Below, piece by piece: positions 32,104 through 44,310 of a stretch of DNA of 64,000 bases; position 1 is the stretch's first letter, and the number at the start of each line of letters is the position of its first letter. The notes beneath the pieces were generated by a model. It searched no databases. It saw only the letters and a list, made by a program, of their open reading frames with translations, and was not told the origin of the DNA. Where the stretch lies: NCBI RefSeq assembly GCF_002127325.2, contig NC_035444.2, forward strand, positions 36,987,140-37,051,139, read 5' to 3'. This DNA is from Helianthus annuus (lineage: Eukaryota > Streptophyta > Magnoliopsida > Asterales > Asteraceae). The position numbers and the translations under genes are program-made.

Positions 32104-33009
32104 TTACTAACATCTTGGTGTTTTTTGGACTTGTACTCAAAGTATAGGGAGTTTTTCAAAAAAAAAAAAAAAATTGACTTTTCACTTCTAGCCAGCCAAT
32201 CGGTTTTCATTTTTTTGCATTTAAGCTCTTTGATTTTTTTTGTACTTTCATCCAAACCTTTTCAACTTTGTAAATTAATCCCAACACTTTTTTTTATTTT
32301 CAATTTTGATCCCTTATACTTTTATCTTTTACAAGTTTTTCGTTTTACGTTTCGTTCTAAATTTTACGAGTGAATACGCCGCAACATGCGTTTGGGTTCA
32401 ATGTTTTTTCGTCTATTTTTTCCCATTTGACAGGTCCGCCGCAATGCGTCTTTATTTCCATGTTTGACCGGTTCGTCACAACGACCGGGATCCTAGATCG
32501 ACTTAGTTATTTTTTTCTATGTTTTACGTTTTAGTTTAAGTTTTTCGAATTAACACGACGCAATGTGAATGATGGTTCAACGATTTTAAACTTGTTTTTC
32601 GTTCGGTGTTATTTTCTCCTTTTTTGTTATTTTATTTTTGCCAATTTTTTCGACATTGTTGGTCACTGGCAGTGACGTAGCATTGATACAATTTGGCACA
32701 GTTTATGCCCCCCATCGCAACCGCGTGAGGCCTGAATACTAGTTATTGAGGAAATGGAACGGATTAAAGAGCGTTCCTTTGGGGGACTGAAACAACAAAC
32801 AAAAAATGGTTTGGGTGGTTAGGAACAAAATTTTGGCAGCAAAGAACAGAGAGGGGGCCCTTGGTATAGGCACCTTATATGCCTTAAATTAACCACTATT
32901 ATTCACAATCGATTGTTGCTATACACTCTTCTAACAGACTGAGGAAGACTTTCACATGTAAGGTTTAAGTTCTAGCCAGATTTTGGCTTCATAGTTGGTG
33001 CGGGGTTAG
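32104..33009. other. Intergenic, nothing recognised
   Basis: T-rich and A-rich sequence with a 15-base A run near 32160. No frame with family motifs. Confidence 0.4.
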
Positions 33010-33129
33010 GCCTTAAAAGGTATTTTTCCATGCTTATTCAGGGGGGACGGAGTGGTATCGGGGAGTGGATGCGGGGAGTTGGGTTGCCACATGGGGAAGG
33101 GGTGCCGGGTTGGAGCGGTGAGCGGTGAG

Positions 33130-33372
33130 TGTCCAAATCGGTGTGTACTCACCGAGTCTTTGAAGAGGAGAGAGGTGGGAGGGACAGGGGGTTATTGACT
33201 TATTGGTGGGTCCTCATTAACCAACCAATCACATTTTTTTTAAATTGAGTGGTTGTTTGACCATTGCTAGTGTTTGAGTGGAAAATGGAGAGTGGATTGA
33301 GTACTTGACATGGCATAAGATTATTGGATAGTGAAAATGGGGAGTGATTGACCACTCCCTCCACCCTCAGGA
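33130..33372. repeat. Dispersed MITE-like repeat, copy 1
   Basis: It shares with 34370-34620 the ordered blocks GGTGGGTCC, AACCAA..., CATTTTTTTTAA, TGTTTGA-CCAT, AAAATGG-GAGTG, ACTTGACATGGCATAA and ATTATTGG. It is non-coding. Ends and TSDs are not clear enough to assign a superfamily. Confidence 0.55.
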
Positions 33373-34369
33373 ACGAAAAGAAGAAAGATTGCCGAGTTAC
33401 TGACCGTATAAACTAGGCCAATTATTAGTGCAGATCAGTCTGCGCAGCAGAGGTGGAATTGGAAATTTGTCTCTACATTGCCTTTGGAAAAGGAGATAGG
33501 GCCGGGTTTGAGGAAGGGCCTGGTGGACGACGGCTCGGGGCCCGGTCTCCCCACCCCCTCCTTGATTGATGGTGGTTGGCGTGGATTGAACCAAGATTAC
33601 CACGACCCTTACATTTGAAAATTTTGAGACAAAAATATATTAAAATGATAAAGGGGATAATGGTTTGGGTTATGACGAAACCTTTAGGGTGATGGTTTTT
33701 TATGGTGAATTAGAGGTGAGTAACATGGTAACGCCTATGTAAAGGGTCATGACTACACCCTTTAGCCTAATAACATGGTTCGGGTTTCGTAATGTTTTGG
33801 CCCAGCTCCTTGCTAGCCGGTGTTAGTATAATATCTGTTGCAGACTTGCATCAGTAATTTTTATAGGTTTGTAGTATTATATTGAATGTAGTTTTCTAAG
33901 GCCGCAATCCTCGCTATTTATGAAAAATATAAATATCTAATTTAGCTATATTTTAATTTGAAACACAACCAGTTATAGAAATGTATTTATAAGGTAAACA
34001 CAACATCCCTATCTGGTACTCATGTATTTTTACTTTTATACTAACCATCTTCTGTAGTAGATCTATATTATTCTTTATTGTATCATTGGTTGATTAAAGA
34101 TATTTAATCCATTTGTGTTTACTAGCGGAACTAGATGATTCTCTCACCTTTGTATTAGTATAAGTATATACCAAAACAACAATTTACCGAAGGCCTTTGA
34201 CATGGCTCTATCAAAGTTTGTAAAATAATGTCCCTTTTCATGAGATCGAGTGTTCAAGCCAAACGGTGAATACAGATACATTTTAGGGTAGTCGGTATGG
34301 ATTGTTTGAATGGCTTCGGTGACTACTTTCACCGGTCGGTGAACCACCTCCACTTGTTTGGGTCACCGA
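33373..34369. other. Intergenic, nothing recognised
   Basis: A GC-richer patch (33480-33600) carries a frame with no known motif. The remainder is AT-rich. Confidence 0.4.
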
Positions 34370-34620
34370 TTGTTTGAATGTTTTCGCTGTATAGTCACCG
34401 ATGCGGGAAGAGGAGGGAGGAAGTTTAATGGTGGGTCCCAACCCCTTTCAACCAATTACCATTTTTTTTAATTCTTTACCACTCTCTAGGTGTTTGAACC
34501 ATACATTCTGATTAAGTGCAAAATGGGGAGTGAAATAGGGACTTGACATGACATAATATTATTGGCTAGAGAATAACTCAAACACCCTAAAGTGATTGAA
34601 CCATACCCTTCACCCTTAAG
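34370..34620. repeat. Dispersed MITE-like repeat, copy 2
   Basis: A partner of 33130-33372 in the same orientation, ending about 230 bp before the start codon of the C2H2 gene, so it lies in the proximal promoter region of that gene. Confidence 0.55.
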
Positions 34621-34847
34621 TTTTTTTTACCTTAAAAAAATTATCTTAATGAAATATTAAACAAAAAAGTAAATTTAAAAAAAAAAAGGTTAAAATATTA
34701 AGCTCCACCACCCCCTTTTCCCCTCAAATTTACCTCAGATCCACTCTTCCTTAAAAGAAGCAAAACATCTTTCAAAGGCATCTTCTCTCTCCCATGAACA
34801 CTTAACCATCACTTCATCCCTGCAACACATTCTTGCAGTCTCCATTA

Positions 34848-37566
34848 ATGGCAGTGCTCAAACTCTCACCTTCTGAAACCCACAAGGTACAACCCACAAA
34901 GCGTAGAAGAAAACACCACCCACAAAACCCTAAACTCAAACAACAACACCACCACCCATCCTCATGGGACCAAATCAAGAACCTTTTAAAGTGCAAGCAG
35001 ATGGATGTTACTCAGGTTACCGGGTCGGGTCAAAAGACCCACCAAGACCCGGTCAGAAACCCTAATGGGTATTCAAAGTTGAGTTCTTGTAGCTCAATAT
35101 GTAGTTTTAAGGATGTTGCTAATGGGAACACTAAGGTTGGTCATAGGGCTGATAACTCGCCGGAAAGTAGCACCGGCGGTCAAGATTCCGGCTTACTTAG
35201 AAGGAAGAAACAGTTGAGTAAATCATCTTCTTCTTCTTCCGGTGGTACTAGATCTTTGACCGGGTCGGCTAGATCCAATGGTCATGGGGGTTACACGTCA
35301 GCTTCTAGAGGCATGCAGTTGAGAAAGCTTTCTGGGTGTTATGAATGTCATGCTATTGTTGATCCTGCAAGGTTATTTTAGCTTCTTTTTTTATCTATAT
35401 TTTTTTATTTTGTTATTATTTTTTTAAACTTAAATTAATTGATTTATTTATGTAGAAGTGCGACTCCAAGAAGTACAATTTGTTTATGTTCAGAATGTGG
35501 AGAAGTGTTTCCTAAAGTGGAAAGCTTGGAACATCATCAAGCTGTTAAGCATGCTGGTATATTTTTTTTATTTTGATTTCTTTTATTTATTTATTTTATA
35601 CAAATTTGTAAAAGAGATCATACTTGAAATAGTTGGGTTTTTTTTTGGAGGATGGTAGATGTTAGAGGGTTGTTTAATATAAATTTTATGTAAAGAAGTG
35701 TAAGAGCTAAATGTGAAGTAGATGTTAGAGCTAAGGGCCTTCTAGTCTAATGACATGGAGTGATAGATGGAGTGATAGTTAAGGAGTAAGATCTCTAAAA
35801 GTCTCAAGTTCAAAACCTGTCTATTAAGGATTTTCCTATACGGGTAGGTTTCCTCCTTGATGGTGTTAAGTCAGGTCTAGAGCGTCAAAATTAGTATAGA
35901 CGTTTGACATCCCGTCTTAAGAAGGCTTACTCAGGCATTGGGTTAGTTTCAAATACTATTAAAAAATTAGATGTTAGAGGGTTGTTTAATACAAAATCAT
36001 AATTTTAATAATATTAAGTAAAAAAATATAACCACCATATATTAGAGTTATCACACTCTAATCCTCTCTAGTTAAATATACCAATCACTTTGTATAAATG
36101 AATTATGTGCTATTATTTTTCTCCATTTTTTCTGCATTATCCGAACTCATTTTTTTGGTCCCTCTATATATGTGAAGGTGACTTTTGTGTCCTTTTTCTT
36201 AGACAAGTGTGTGCCTTTATTTTTTATCATGTTACCACTTTCTTTTGGCTTTGGGACCATTTGTATTGATATTTTGCCTTCTTTCTAAGGCAAAAGGAAT
36301 ATTTGTTCATTGAAATGTCGATGTCGTTCCCCTACAACTCATATTAAATGAAACTTGGAATGATTCAGAATTTCATGTGCACGCGTTCTGTGTAACACAA
36401 CATATCTGTTTGTTCAACATAACCGTTGAATATTCGATTTTTGAAGCGCTACATTGCGGCAAATCATAAAATGTTACGAAACGATTTGTACACTACAACG
36501 TTAAACGTCGTATGTGTTACAAACTAACTTCTTCTCCTTAAAGAAAATTAGCTTTTATCATTTTGAACATTTGTCACAATTAGACTATGTGTTGCGGAGC
36601 AGGAGGGGGGGGGGGTATCTTTCACACCCCTCTACATGTATTATGGAGATGTAAAATATGAAATGTGGTGTTAGGTTGACGCGATTCTAAATGATTGAGT
36701 TATACATTATTTAATATTTATAAAAACGAAATTTACACAACTTTCGCCCCATGCCAACGTTTGCACCCGTGTGTGGCGGCTTGCTGCACTCAAAGTACCA
36801 ACATCGCTGCTTTTGGTGCCTTCGTTTCGTACTCGACAACACATAGCCTTAGAAGGTGTAAATAATAAGGTGCATTCCTTATTTGTAAGGACCATTTATG
36901 TAAATTATTTCATTTGGTTTTATTCAATTTGGTTTCATAGTGTCGGAGCTTGGACTAGAAGATTCGGGTCGAAACATAGTGGAAATAATATTCAAATCCA
37001 GCTGGCAAAACAAGGACCATCCGATCTTCACCATCGAGCGGATCCTAAAAATCAACAACACTCGTCGTACCATCCAACGTTTCGAAGAATACCGAGACGC
37101 AGTCAAGACACGCGCCACCGCAACCGCCACCCGCTGCGCCGCCGACGGCAACGAGCTCCTCCGCTTCCACTGCACCACACTCGGCTGCCCTCTCGGCTCA
37201 CACGGGTCATCCAGCTTATGCGCCTCCATCCCCGGCTGCGGCGTTTGCACCGTCATCCGCCATGGTTTTCAAACGCCGAAAGCCGGTGACGGTGTCCGCA
37301 AAGGGGTGTGCACCACCGCGAGTAGTGGCAGGGCACATGATTCGCTGGCGCGTGGGGCGCGTGAACTTAGGGCCATGCTGGTGTGTCGGGTAATCGCCGG
37401 GAAAGTGAAGCGCGTGGAGGATAACGCGCCGGTGGATGATGGTGGCGCGTATGATTCGATATCCGGGCATCCCGGGTCATACTCGAACATTGAGGAGTTG
37501 TATGTTTACAACCCGAGGGCCATACTACCTTGTTTTGTTGTTATTTATAAGGCTATGGAAAGCTGA
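34848..37566 (+). CDS. C2H2-like zinc-finger protein, three exons, 416 aa
   Basis: Exons 34848-35371, 35456-35556 and 36941-37566 join in frame (524+101+626 nt) with GT-AG introns of 84 and 1384 nt. I chose the ATG at 34848; the frame also extends 15 bases upstream but without an ATG. Domains: a basic, Ser-rich N-terminus (residues 1-160); a CYEC motif (164-167); one zinc finger of C-x2-C-x12-H-x4-H type (C186, C189, H202, H207, CSECGEVFPKVESLEHH); then a long conserved domain starting GRNIVEIIFKSSW and including FTIERILKINN, LGCPLGS, CGVCTVIRHGF and YNPRAILPCFVVIY. This matches a plant family of C2H2 zinc-finger proteins with a PARP-like fold, such as Arabidopsis At1g75710 as I remember it. 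It is probably nuclear with unknown function. It is the only intact host gene here. Confidence 0.92.
35731..35967 (+). mobile_element. tRNA-derived SINE in intron 2 of the C2H2 gene
   Basis: A 12-bp duplication TAGATGTTAGAG flanks it (35719-35730 and 35968-35979). Inside, TAGTCTAATGA (35743-35753) fits an A box and AGTTCAAAACC (35807-35817) a B box of an RNA polymerase III promoter, 54 bp apart. The 3' end is A-rich. A related TAGATGTTAGAGGGTTGTTT at 35656 shows that the site was already in a short tandem repeat. Confidence 0.7.
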
Positions 37567-37677
37567 TGTCACCTTTTTTAACGTTTGCGTTTGTTTTGTT
37601 TATGGTATTTGAGTTGATGGAAAAAGGTAAGAAAATGGTGACATTTGTTTAATCTCTTTGTTTGTATATAAATTAGT

Positions 37678-38050
37678 GAGTTAAATGTCATTTTAGTCTA
37701 TGTGATTTGGGTCATTTTGTCAGTTTATTTCAGAGGTTTCATTTTTTGTCTGTGAGTTTAAAAATGTTTCACCGTTGCCATTTTAGTTAACTGGGTCAGC
37801 TTCATCCATTTTTAATTAACGAGAAGGGCAATTCAGACATTTTATATGTAATTCTATTAACTAGAAAGGAAATTCGGTCATATAAAATGACCGAGTTGTC
37901 ATTCTCGTTAATAGAAATAATGAATGAAGTTGACCTACTGGACTAAAATGGCTACGGTGAAACCTTTTTATACCTACATGCGAAAAATGAAACTTTTGAA
38001 CTAAACATATAAAATGACTCAAACCACATAACTAAAATGAGATTTAACTC
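37678..38050. mobile_element. 373-bp MITE near the 3' end of the C2H2 gene
   Basis: Almost the whole element is a long inverted repeat starting GAGTTAAAT and ending ATTTAACTC, so it could fold into a hairpin. Flanks TAAATTAGT and TAAATTTGT match at 8 of 9 positions, suggesting Mutator-like origin. It starts 111 bp after the stop codon and could be in the 3' UTR. Confidence 0.75.
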
Positions 38051-39000
38051 TAAATTTGTTGTACTTTCTTTATAATTTGTCGTGAAGTTTTTAGGGTTGT
38101 AACATCGATATCGAACGAATTTGAATGAGGGTCTGTTTGTATTTGTTCGTTTGATATTAACTCACAAATGAAAGAATATAACATTTAATTTTTTAACTGT
38201 ATAATTAAAGTTATATATATATAACATTTCTTTATTTATTTATTTATTCATAAGCAAATATAAAATGAATGAATAGTTTACTTAGTATTCATCGATCTAA
38301 TTGAACGAATGAGAAGATTCTTCGTTTTCGGTTTTTACTCTATCTTACTCTGTCTCGGTCGCTCTCTCTCACTCTCCCTCCCTCCGTCGCGCACTCTGTC
38401 TCTTGGTACCGCCTAAGAAGCAGTGGGTTTTTTATGTGATAAACCCAGCTGGTGATGATAATACTAACCAATAATAAGCACAATTAAAAACTAAATAATA
38501 AGTCTAAATAACTAGCCCAGCCTTTGAAGATTGAATGGACGGCACATTAGATTAGCAGCAGGGATATCAAACGTCGAGTCCAATTTGACAGCAGGGGATA
38601 TCAAAATTACCAGAAGAGGACGGTCCAAAGGAAGTCACAACAGTCAAACAAAACAATTGTCGCAGCAGCACATCGAACAGAGTCACTCTCGCTGCTTGCT
38701 GATATCAAACGTAGGTTAATGTGTTCAAGTGTTCATCAATGTTTAATTGTTTATACATACATGATTAGATCGTAGGTTTAATGTGTTCAAGAATCTTTAC
38801 CTTTTGTTTTTTTTTTCGGTTAAAGAACAGGTCCAGTCGTCGGTGTCCAACAACAATCATCGAACATACTCATTAGTGGCATTTGGCTGTGAGTATTCTT
38901 TATTTCTTTTCTTGTATGATTAATTGATTGTTTGATTAGTTGTATTCTTGGTAGTTGGTAATTTTGTATGTTTATACTTTTATTTTTTTCGTTGTTAAAC
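38051..39000. other. Intergenic, nothing recognised
   Basis: It includes a pyrimidine-rich CTCT tract near 38340-38410. No supported gene. Confidence 0.4.
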
Positions 39001-39265
39001 TAGGGATTGTTGTTGAATCTTGAATTCTTTGAAGTGATAACGAAACCAAAATCCAAAAAACAATCTTTAATTGGGAACTTTTTCAAAAGAAATACGAAGA
39101 AATTAATGAAAATCGGGTTGGTGGTTTCAAGCTATGAAAAAAAGAAGAGGACAAATCTATTAGGCATTTGTTTTACCTTATTTATTCATTGTTGTTTTTT
39201 TAATATTGTATGATTGCACGGTGAATTTTTTTTGATATCCCTGAGTTAATGTTCTAGTTCCGTCA
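39001..39265 (+). pseudogene. Possible hAT element right end with transposase N-terminal remnant
   Basis: The frame holds KPKSKKQSLIGNFFKRN, reminiscent of the N-terminus of TTF/hAT-type transposases (a basic stretch before SFFKR). Just downstream GATATCCCTGAGTTAATG and CTAGTTCCGTCACT read, inverted, as AGTGACGGAACTAG...CTCAGGGATATC, close to the hAT terminus at 16950. The left end was not found, so this is a weak assignment. Confidence 0.4.
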
Positions 39266-39356
39266 CTAATTATTGGTTTTTTTTTTTTTTTTTGAAAAGT
39301 AACCTTCATTAGAAAACCGGGTAAGCCCTCAAAACAAGGACCGCTACCAAAACCAC

Positions 39357-42310
39357 TTACAACATATAAAGAGGGTTACGACCCCAGTCTTTCCATTCTA
39401 TACAAGTATATTTAGATCTATTTTTTAACCATAGGAACGGCCAGGATTTTATCCGAGCAACCGCGTCGACCACCTTCGGGTTAGCCCCTTGAAATATTCT
39501 TTCATTCCTCAACTTCCACACCACCCAGCATGTAATATAAACTATAACTCTAATAATTTTTTGAGCCCACTTCCCTCTGTGCGATTGGTCTTGCACATGC
39601 AGAAGATCAATAAAGTCAAATGCCATGACCGGCCCAATATCACACCAAATACCCACAGCCGACCAAACACCACAAGCAAAATAACACCCTGTAAACAAGT
39701 GCATCACATTTTCGGTTGCTGAATTACATAAAGCACAAGAATCATCTTGAATATTAACATGTATTCGAATCAGCGCCTCTTTAGTCGGTATACGATCCAT
39801 TTCCGCTCTCCAAATAAATAGATTAACCTTATTCGGAACCCATGACTCCCATATCATCGAGTGATCCCTCAGAACCTCTGTACCCTTCCTAATCCACTTT
39901 TTCACCGAAGCGACCGACATTGGCTCGTTACCATCTTCTCCCCAGAACCATCGATCAACTTCGCTAGATAAAGAGCTATTATTAAGGAGGAAATCAACGT
40001 CTTGCATCTCTGAAATCTCCTCAACAGTAGATAAACCATGCTTCCAATTCGGCGTGAACCTCCACATACTGCCATCCCATATCAACCTATCCGCCACAAC
40101 ACATTGTTTATCTTTCTCCAAACAATAAAGTTTAGGCCACCTGTCTTTTAAAACCGTCAAGCCCACCCAGTTGTCAGACCAGAACTTCACTGTCAACCCA
40201 TTCCTTACCTTAGCCGATAACAAGTCAAAGAAAGATTTTCCGTTGACCTGACGTTTCTCCACCTCCTTAACCAAAGAAAACCAACTCCCTTTGAACCGGA
40301 GATTCAACGGTAAAAAACCCCACCTGCCCCTCCCCCCATGCACCGCTTCCATAACTATATGCCAAACACTACTCGGTTGACTTTTAAACCTCCACACCCA
40401 TTTGACTAAAAGTGCGAAATTAACTTCTCTTAGTTTCAATATAACCAATCCACCATTATCTTTAGACTTCGTCACAGCATCCCATGCGACCCAACTCAAT
40501 TTCTTAACTTCGCTGGATCAAGCCTGTAAAAACTTCCTCATCAGCCTTTCAATTTGATCAGTCACCTTAACCGGAGCTTTAAAAATCGATAAATAGTACA
40601 CCGGAAGACTAGAAAGAACGGATTTAACAAAGATTAATCTCATCGATAACGTCTTGGCCTTCCACGAAGCAAGCCGACTCTTAACCGTGTCTATCACCGA
40701 ATCCCAATGATGACTCTTGTTCATGTTCGCCCCCACTTTAACCCCCAAATATTCAAAGGGGAACTCTCCATTCCTGCAACCCAATAAATTAGCCATCCCG
40801 ACCACCTCTTCATTGCCTACTCCAATACCAAACAAGAATGATTTCTTAATATTAATTTTCAAACCTGCCAGATATGAAAAACCCTTAATAACCTCGCCGT
40901 TTTCTCTATATTTTCTCTCGACCATTCACCTAAAATCACAGCATCATCTGCATAAAGAAAATGGGAAATAGGAAGGTTTCCGCATAAACTTCTGAGATCT
41001 TTTAATTCCCCCATATCACAAGCCTTTATGATTAAACACGAGAACGCCTCCATGACAATAAGAAACAAAAACGGGGACAAAGGGTCTCCCTGTCTAACCC
41101 CTTTCTGGCATTGAAACTCAAACGTTGGAGATCCATTGACTAACACCGCTGATCTAGAAGAATTAAGGATCCCTTTAATCCAAAGACACCATCTGCTAGG
41201 AAACCCCATGTGACTCATAATCGATAAAAGAAAACCCCAATTGACGTTGTCATAAGCCTTTTCAAAGTCAATTTTCAGCAAAAAACCTTTTCTCTCTGTC
41301 TTCTTTATCCACCCATATAGCTCGTTAATAATAAGTGGGCCATCCAAGATAAACTTGTTTTTAAGGAAAGCCGTCTGAGACTCCAATATTATCTTCCCCA
41401 TCGTTTCCTTCACTCTAGAAGCCATAACTTTTGAAATAATTTTACTAATTACTGTCACAAACTTATAATAAAAAGCACAGCACCACTTTATTCAAATCAA
41501 CAAACGATTACAGCGAAGCAGTCATCCAGTCATCACAGATTGACTGGTGATACAAGAGGTTCAACAAGAACAAACAGAAATGCTAAAAGCTTCAAGATTC
41601 CTCACGTATTTTACTTGTGAGAAGGATGAGATAGATGAAAAACACCAAGAAGTAGTAGAGAGCTGAAATGCTCGGTGAGTCATAAGCAGCCACCAACCAC
41701 TCCCTTAAAAAGGGGGAAACAACCCTAGCATATACCGACAGCTGGAGCCCAAGGAGAGGAGCCCATGAAGAAGCAGGCCAGTGACAAACATAGGGGAGCG
41801 GCCCAACGAGCAAGCACGAGCCAAACCTCACAAAAAATAAAAGCAAGAGATATTAGAACTAGCCAGCCACATAAAAATAGCAGCACATTTATACTGATAT
41901 TTCAACAATTACTCCCACCAAAGTGATCGGCCTATAGTCCTTTAAACCAACAGGAGATGAGGTCTTCGGGATCAACGTTATAAACGAAGTACTGCAACCT
42001 CTACTGATCTCTCCCGTCTCAAAATAGCTACTGAACATGTTGGCAAAATCGTCTTCTAACACATTCCAAAATTGCTTTATAAAGTAAAAATTAAAACCGT
42101 CTGGCCCCGGAGCTCTATCCGAACCACATTCAAAGACCGCCTCCCTTATCTCCTCCTTAGTGAATTCTCGAACTAGACTTCTAGCATCCTCAATAGGAAC
42201 TACCTTCAAATTATCACACAGTAATTTCGGTCTTGTCACATACTTCTCAGAAAAATGATTCCTGAAAATTTTTAATACTTCTCTTTTGACCAGACTAGGT
42301 TTTTTTGTTT
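39357..42310 (-). pseudogene. L1-type LINE RT with C-terminal zf-RVT region
   Basis: In order on the minus strand: KPSLVKREVLKIF, FTKEEIREAVFECG, DRAPGPDGFNFYFIKQFW, ISLIPK-like FITLIPKTSSP, and DYRPITLVGVI up to the LTR insertion. Beyond it: SKIISKVMASRVK, FEKAYDNVNWGFL, GVRQGDPLSPFLFLIVME and the intact catalytic FLYADDAVILGEW. After frameshifts near 40860-40925 and a stop near 40515, the C-terminal part has WVPNKVNLFIWRAEMDRIPT and the zinc-binding-like CALCNSATENVMHLF. The endonuclease half is missing because of 5' truncation. Such copies are dead on arrival. Confidence 0.88.
41453..41907 (-). mobile_element. Solo LTR, probably Copia-type, in the LINE
   Basis: The + strand ends are TGTCACAAAC and TTTCAACA, with an exact 5-bp TSD ATTAC (41448-41452 and 41908-41912). 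Reading on the minus strand it starts TGTTGAAATATCAG and ends TTTGTGACA. The LINE protein frame resumes on both sides. It is 455 bp without an internal domain. Confidence 0.88.
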
Positions 42311-42321
42311 CTCTAATTATT

Positions 42322-43095
42322 AGTTTGGGAATAACTTCACTATTTTTTAAATAAGTACAACTGAAAAACGAAAAACTAATATTTCAGAAAATATAGTGTA
42401 GCATTATTGATTGAAGACACAACATTGATGATTTATTTTGTGAAGACGAAGAATAATTTGACTTCCACGAATGTATCACCTAATAAATAAGCACATTAGT
42501 CCATTTCCTGTAATTATAATCGCCAACACATGTTAATGCTCCTCTATCTCGATTATGCCAATGCAAACAAATGAACATATAAAACTTAGCATCTTTTAAT
42601 TTTTTTTTGCTTTGCGTATGTCTAGTTAGACCAAATATACAAGATATACACCACACAATCAACGTCCATTCCATAAGAATAGGAGTCAATTAAAGTGATT
42701 TTTATTGTTAAAAATGGGTTGATTGAGCTACTCAAACCACAAACAAGTTAAAGTGAGCTTCTTCACCAAATTTACTAACTTAAACACCCATTGTCATCAC
42801 GAAGAGAATCCCTCATGGTTGTTGTTTGGCTTTCTCTCAAGCGTTGAAAATCACTCTTTATAGAGTGGTTGCCTAACCCAAATCCGTTGAAATGTGGCTT
42901 AGGTTGTTTCTTCTTCCTAGTTACACTTTGCAAGTGGTCACAGGCCAAAAAATAGGGAAGAAAGCAGATTTAGAAATAGGAAGACATTGCAACAAAGATC
43001 AATCCTGAATTCTTTAGCCACATGAGGGAAAGAAGATGGTATTATCATATTAGTTAACAGTATATTAGATAGTCATGTTTTGACATCTATAGGTC
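42322..43095. other. Intergenic, nothing recognised
   Basis: AT-rich sequence between the LINE and the RT-like pseudogene. Confidence 0.4.
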
Positions 43096-43743
43096 AAGGA
43101 GGTGTTGATAATCCTGATGAGAGTACTGTTAGTAACACCAATGTTAGGCAGTGTTTTCGAAAGGTTGTAGATAGCCACTTTACAGCTGCAATGTAGGTGT
43201 TTGTTCATCTGGTGTTGCTCAATACAACAGTAATGCCATGCAGGCTGTGGAGCCTAAACACTCGTACAAGGAACCTCCATCTATGCCAGTACTATATATC
43301 CTGAGCATCCCCTTGTAGCAGAGGTGGATAGTGACCTTGGTTGTATTAAATCGTTTCCTAAAGGAACCTCGTGTGGGAGGGATGGCTTGAGGGTACAACA
43401 CATTTTGGATGCTTTATGTGGAGAGGTGTATGCTATGACCACTGATCGCTTATCCGCTATTACTGCAGTAGTCAACTTATCAATTTGGGGGGGGGGGGGA
43501 TGCCCGTCGGGTTTGGCAGAGTTTGTTGCGTTTGATCCCCTTACGCCGCTCTTAAAACTCGACAACGAGATTAGACCTATTGGAGTGGGTACTATATGGA
43601 AGCGTTTGGTTTCCAAAGTTGCTATGAAGGGTATTGGTAAAGAAATGACCAAGTACCTTAATGATTTTCAGTTTAGGTTCGGCGTGTCGGGTGGCTCCGA
43701 GGCAATTTTACACAACGTCAATAGGCTTTTAAATGAATCTTAA
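43096..43743 (+). pseudogene. N-terminal fragment of plant RT-like protein family
   Basis: The reading starts in one frame with VRQCFRKVVDSHFTAA, shifts, and becomes open from 43324: DLGCIKSFPKGTSCGRDGLR, then QHILDALCGEV, AEFVAFDPLTPLLKLD, IRPIGVGTIWKRLVSKVAMK and VSGGSEAILHNVNRLLNE, ending in a stop. From memory this is the start of the RT domain of a plant protein family whose C-terminus resembles the fragment at 5710-6054. A ten-base G run at 43490 encodes GGGG where the family has a variable loop. A start frameshift and the missing catalytic YxDD region make it a pseudogene. Confidence 0.7.
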
Positions 43744-44092
43744 TCTTCAATATTATTATTGCAATGAAAGAGGGTGGGTGTAAACTTTTGACAGAATACG
43801 AGGTTGAAGTCGCGCAATTTTACTCAATCTCTCCAACTCGTGGCCGAAATTGGAGTTGGTTAGTCGCTACACTTTCACATGGGATTTGAAGACGAAACAA
43901 TCTGTGTTGGATTTAAAATCAAATTTGTTAAGTCAATTGGAGAAAAGCCCTTCAACTCTGCTTTGTTTCTTACCCAGTGGTGACAATAGTCGTAAACCAC
44001 TGTTGGCTCCAAGTAAGGTTTTCATGAGAAAAATGTGTTTTCTTGTTTCTTTTTATTGAATTTGTTTGAATAAGTTGATGGTTGTGCTTAGT
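43744..44092. other. Short unassigned region
   Basis: A + frame at 43850-44059 (with KSNLLSQLEKSPSTLLCFLP) looks protein-like but I cannot assign it. It may be another captured exon. Confidence 0.35.
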
Positions 44093-44262
44093 TATTCATT
44101 AAGGGTATTTTAGTCATTTTACATGTACTTAACTGAACTAACCTCCATCCACTCAGAGGACTATCTGAGTAAACCACAGGGACCAAGAGTGTAATTTCAA
44201 AAAGTTGGGTACTAAATGTGAAATTTTGTCAAACCACAGAGAATATCCGTGCATTTTACTTT
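44093..44262 (-). repeat. Orphan Mutator-type TIR
   Basis: It resembles the right TIR of the Pack-MULE at 30375-30590: AGGGTATTTTAGTCATTTTAC, AAACCACAGGGACC, AAAAGTTGGGTACTAAATGTG and AAACCACAGAGAATATCC in the same order. I found no partner within the preceding 2 kb. It could be the surviving end of an element that held the RT-like fragment. Confidence 0.5.
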
Positions 44263-44310
44263 CTCTCTCTCCCTCTATATATATATACACACACCCAACT
44301 TTATTGAATT

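Larger units (their letters stand above)
39275..42312 (-). mobile_element. 5'-truncated LINE with exact TSD and poly(A)
   Basis: An exact 9-bp duplication CTAATTATT flanks it (39266-39274 and 42313-42321). A poly(T) run at 39277-39293 is the poly(A) tail of a minus-strand LINE. The 5' end is truncated inside the RT-coding region near 42312. A Copia-type solo LTR (41453-41907) interrupts it. Confidence 0.92.

Noticed and set aside
34833..34847. Earlier start for the C2H2 gene
   Set aside because: The frame extends upstream only with a TTG; the first ATG is 34848 and the family N-terminus fits it.
36771..37289. Alternative + strand frame over exon 3 of the C2H2 gene
   Set aside because: It is a shadow frame of GC-rich exon 3. 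The frame continuous with exons 1 and 2 carries the conserved motifs.
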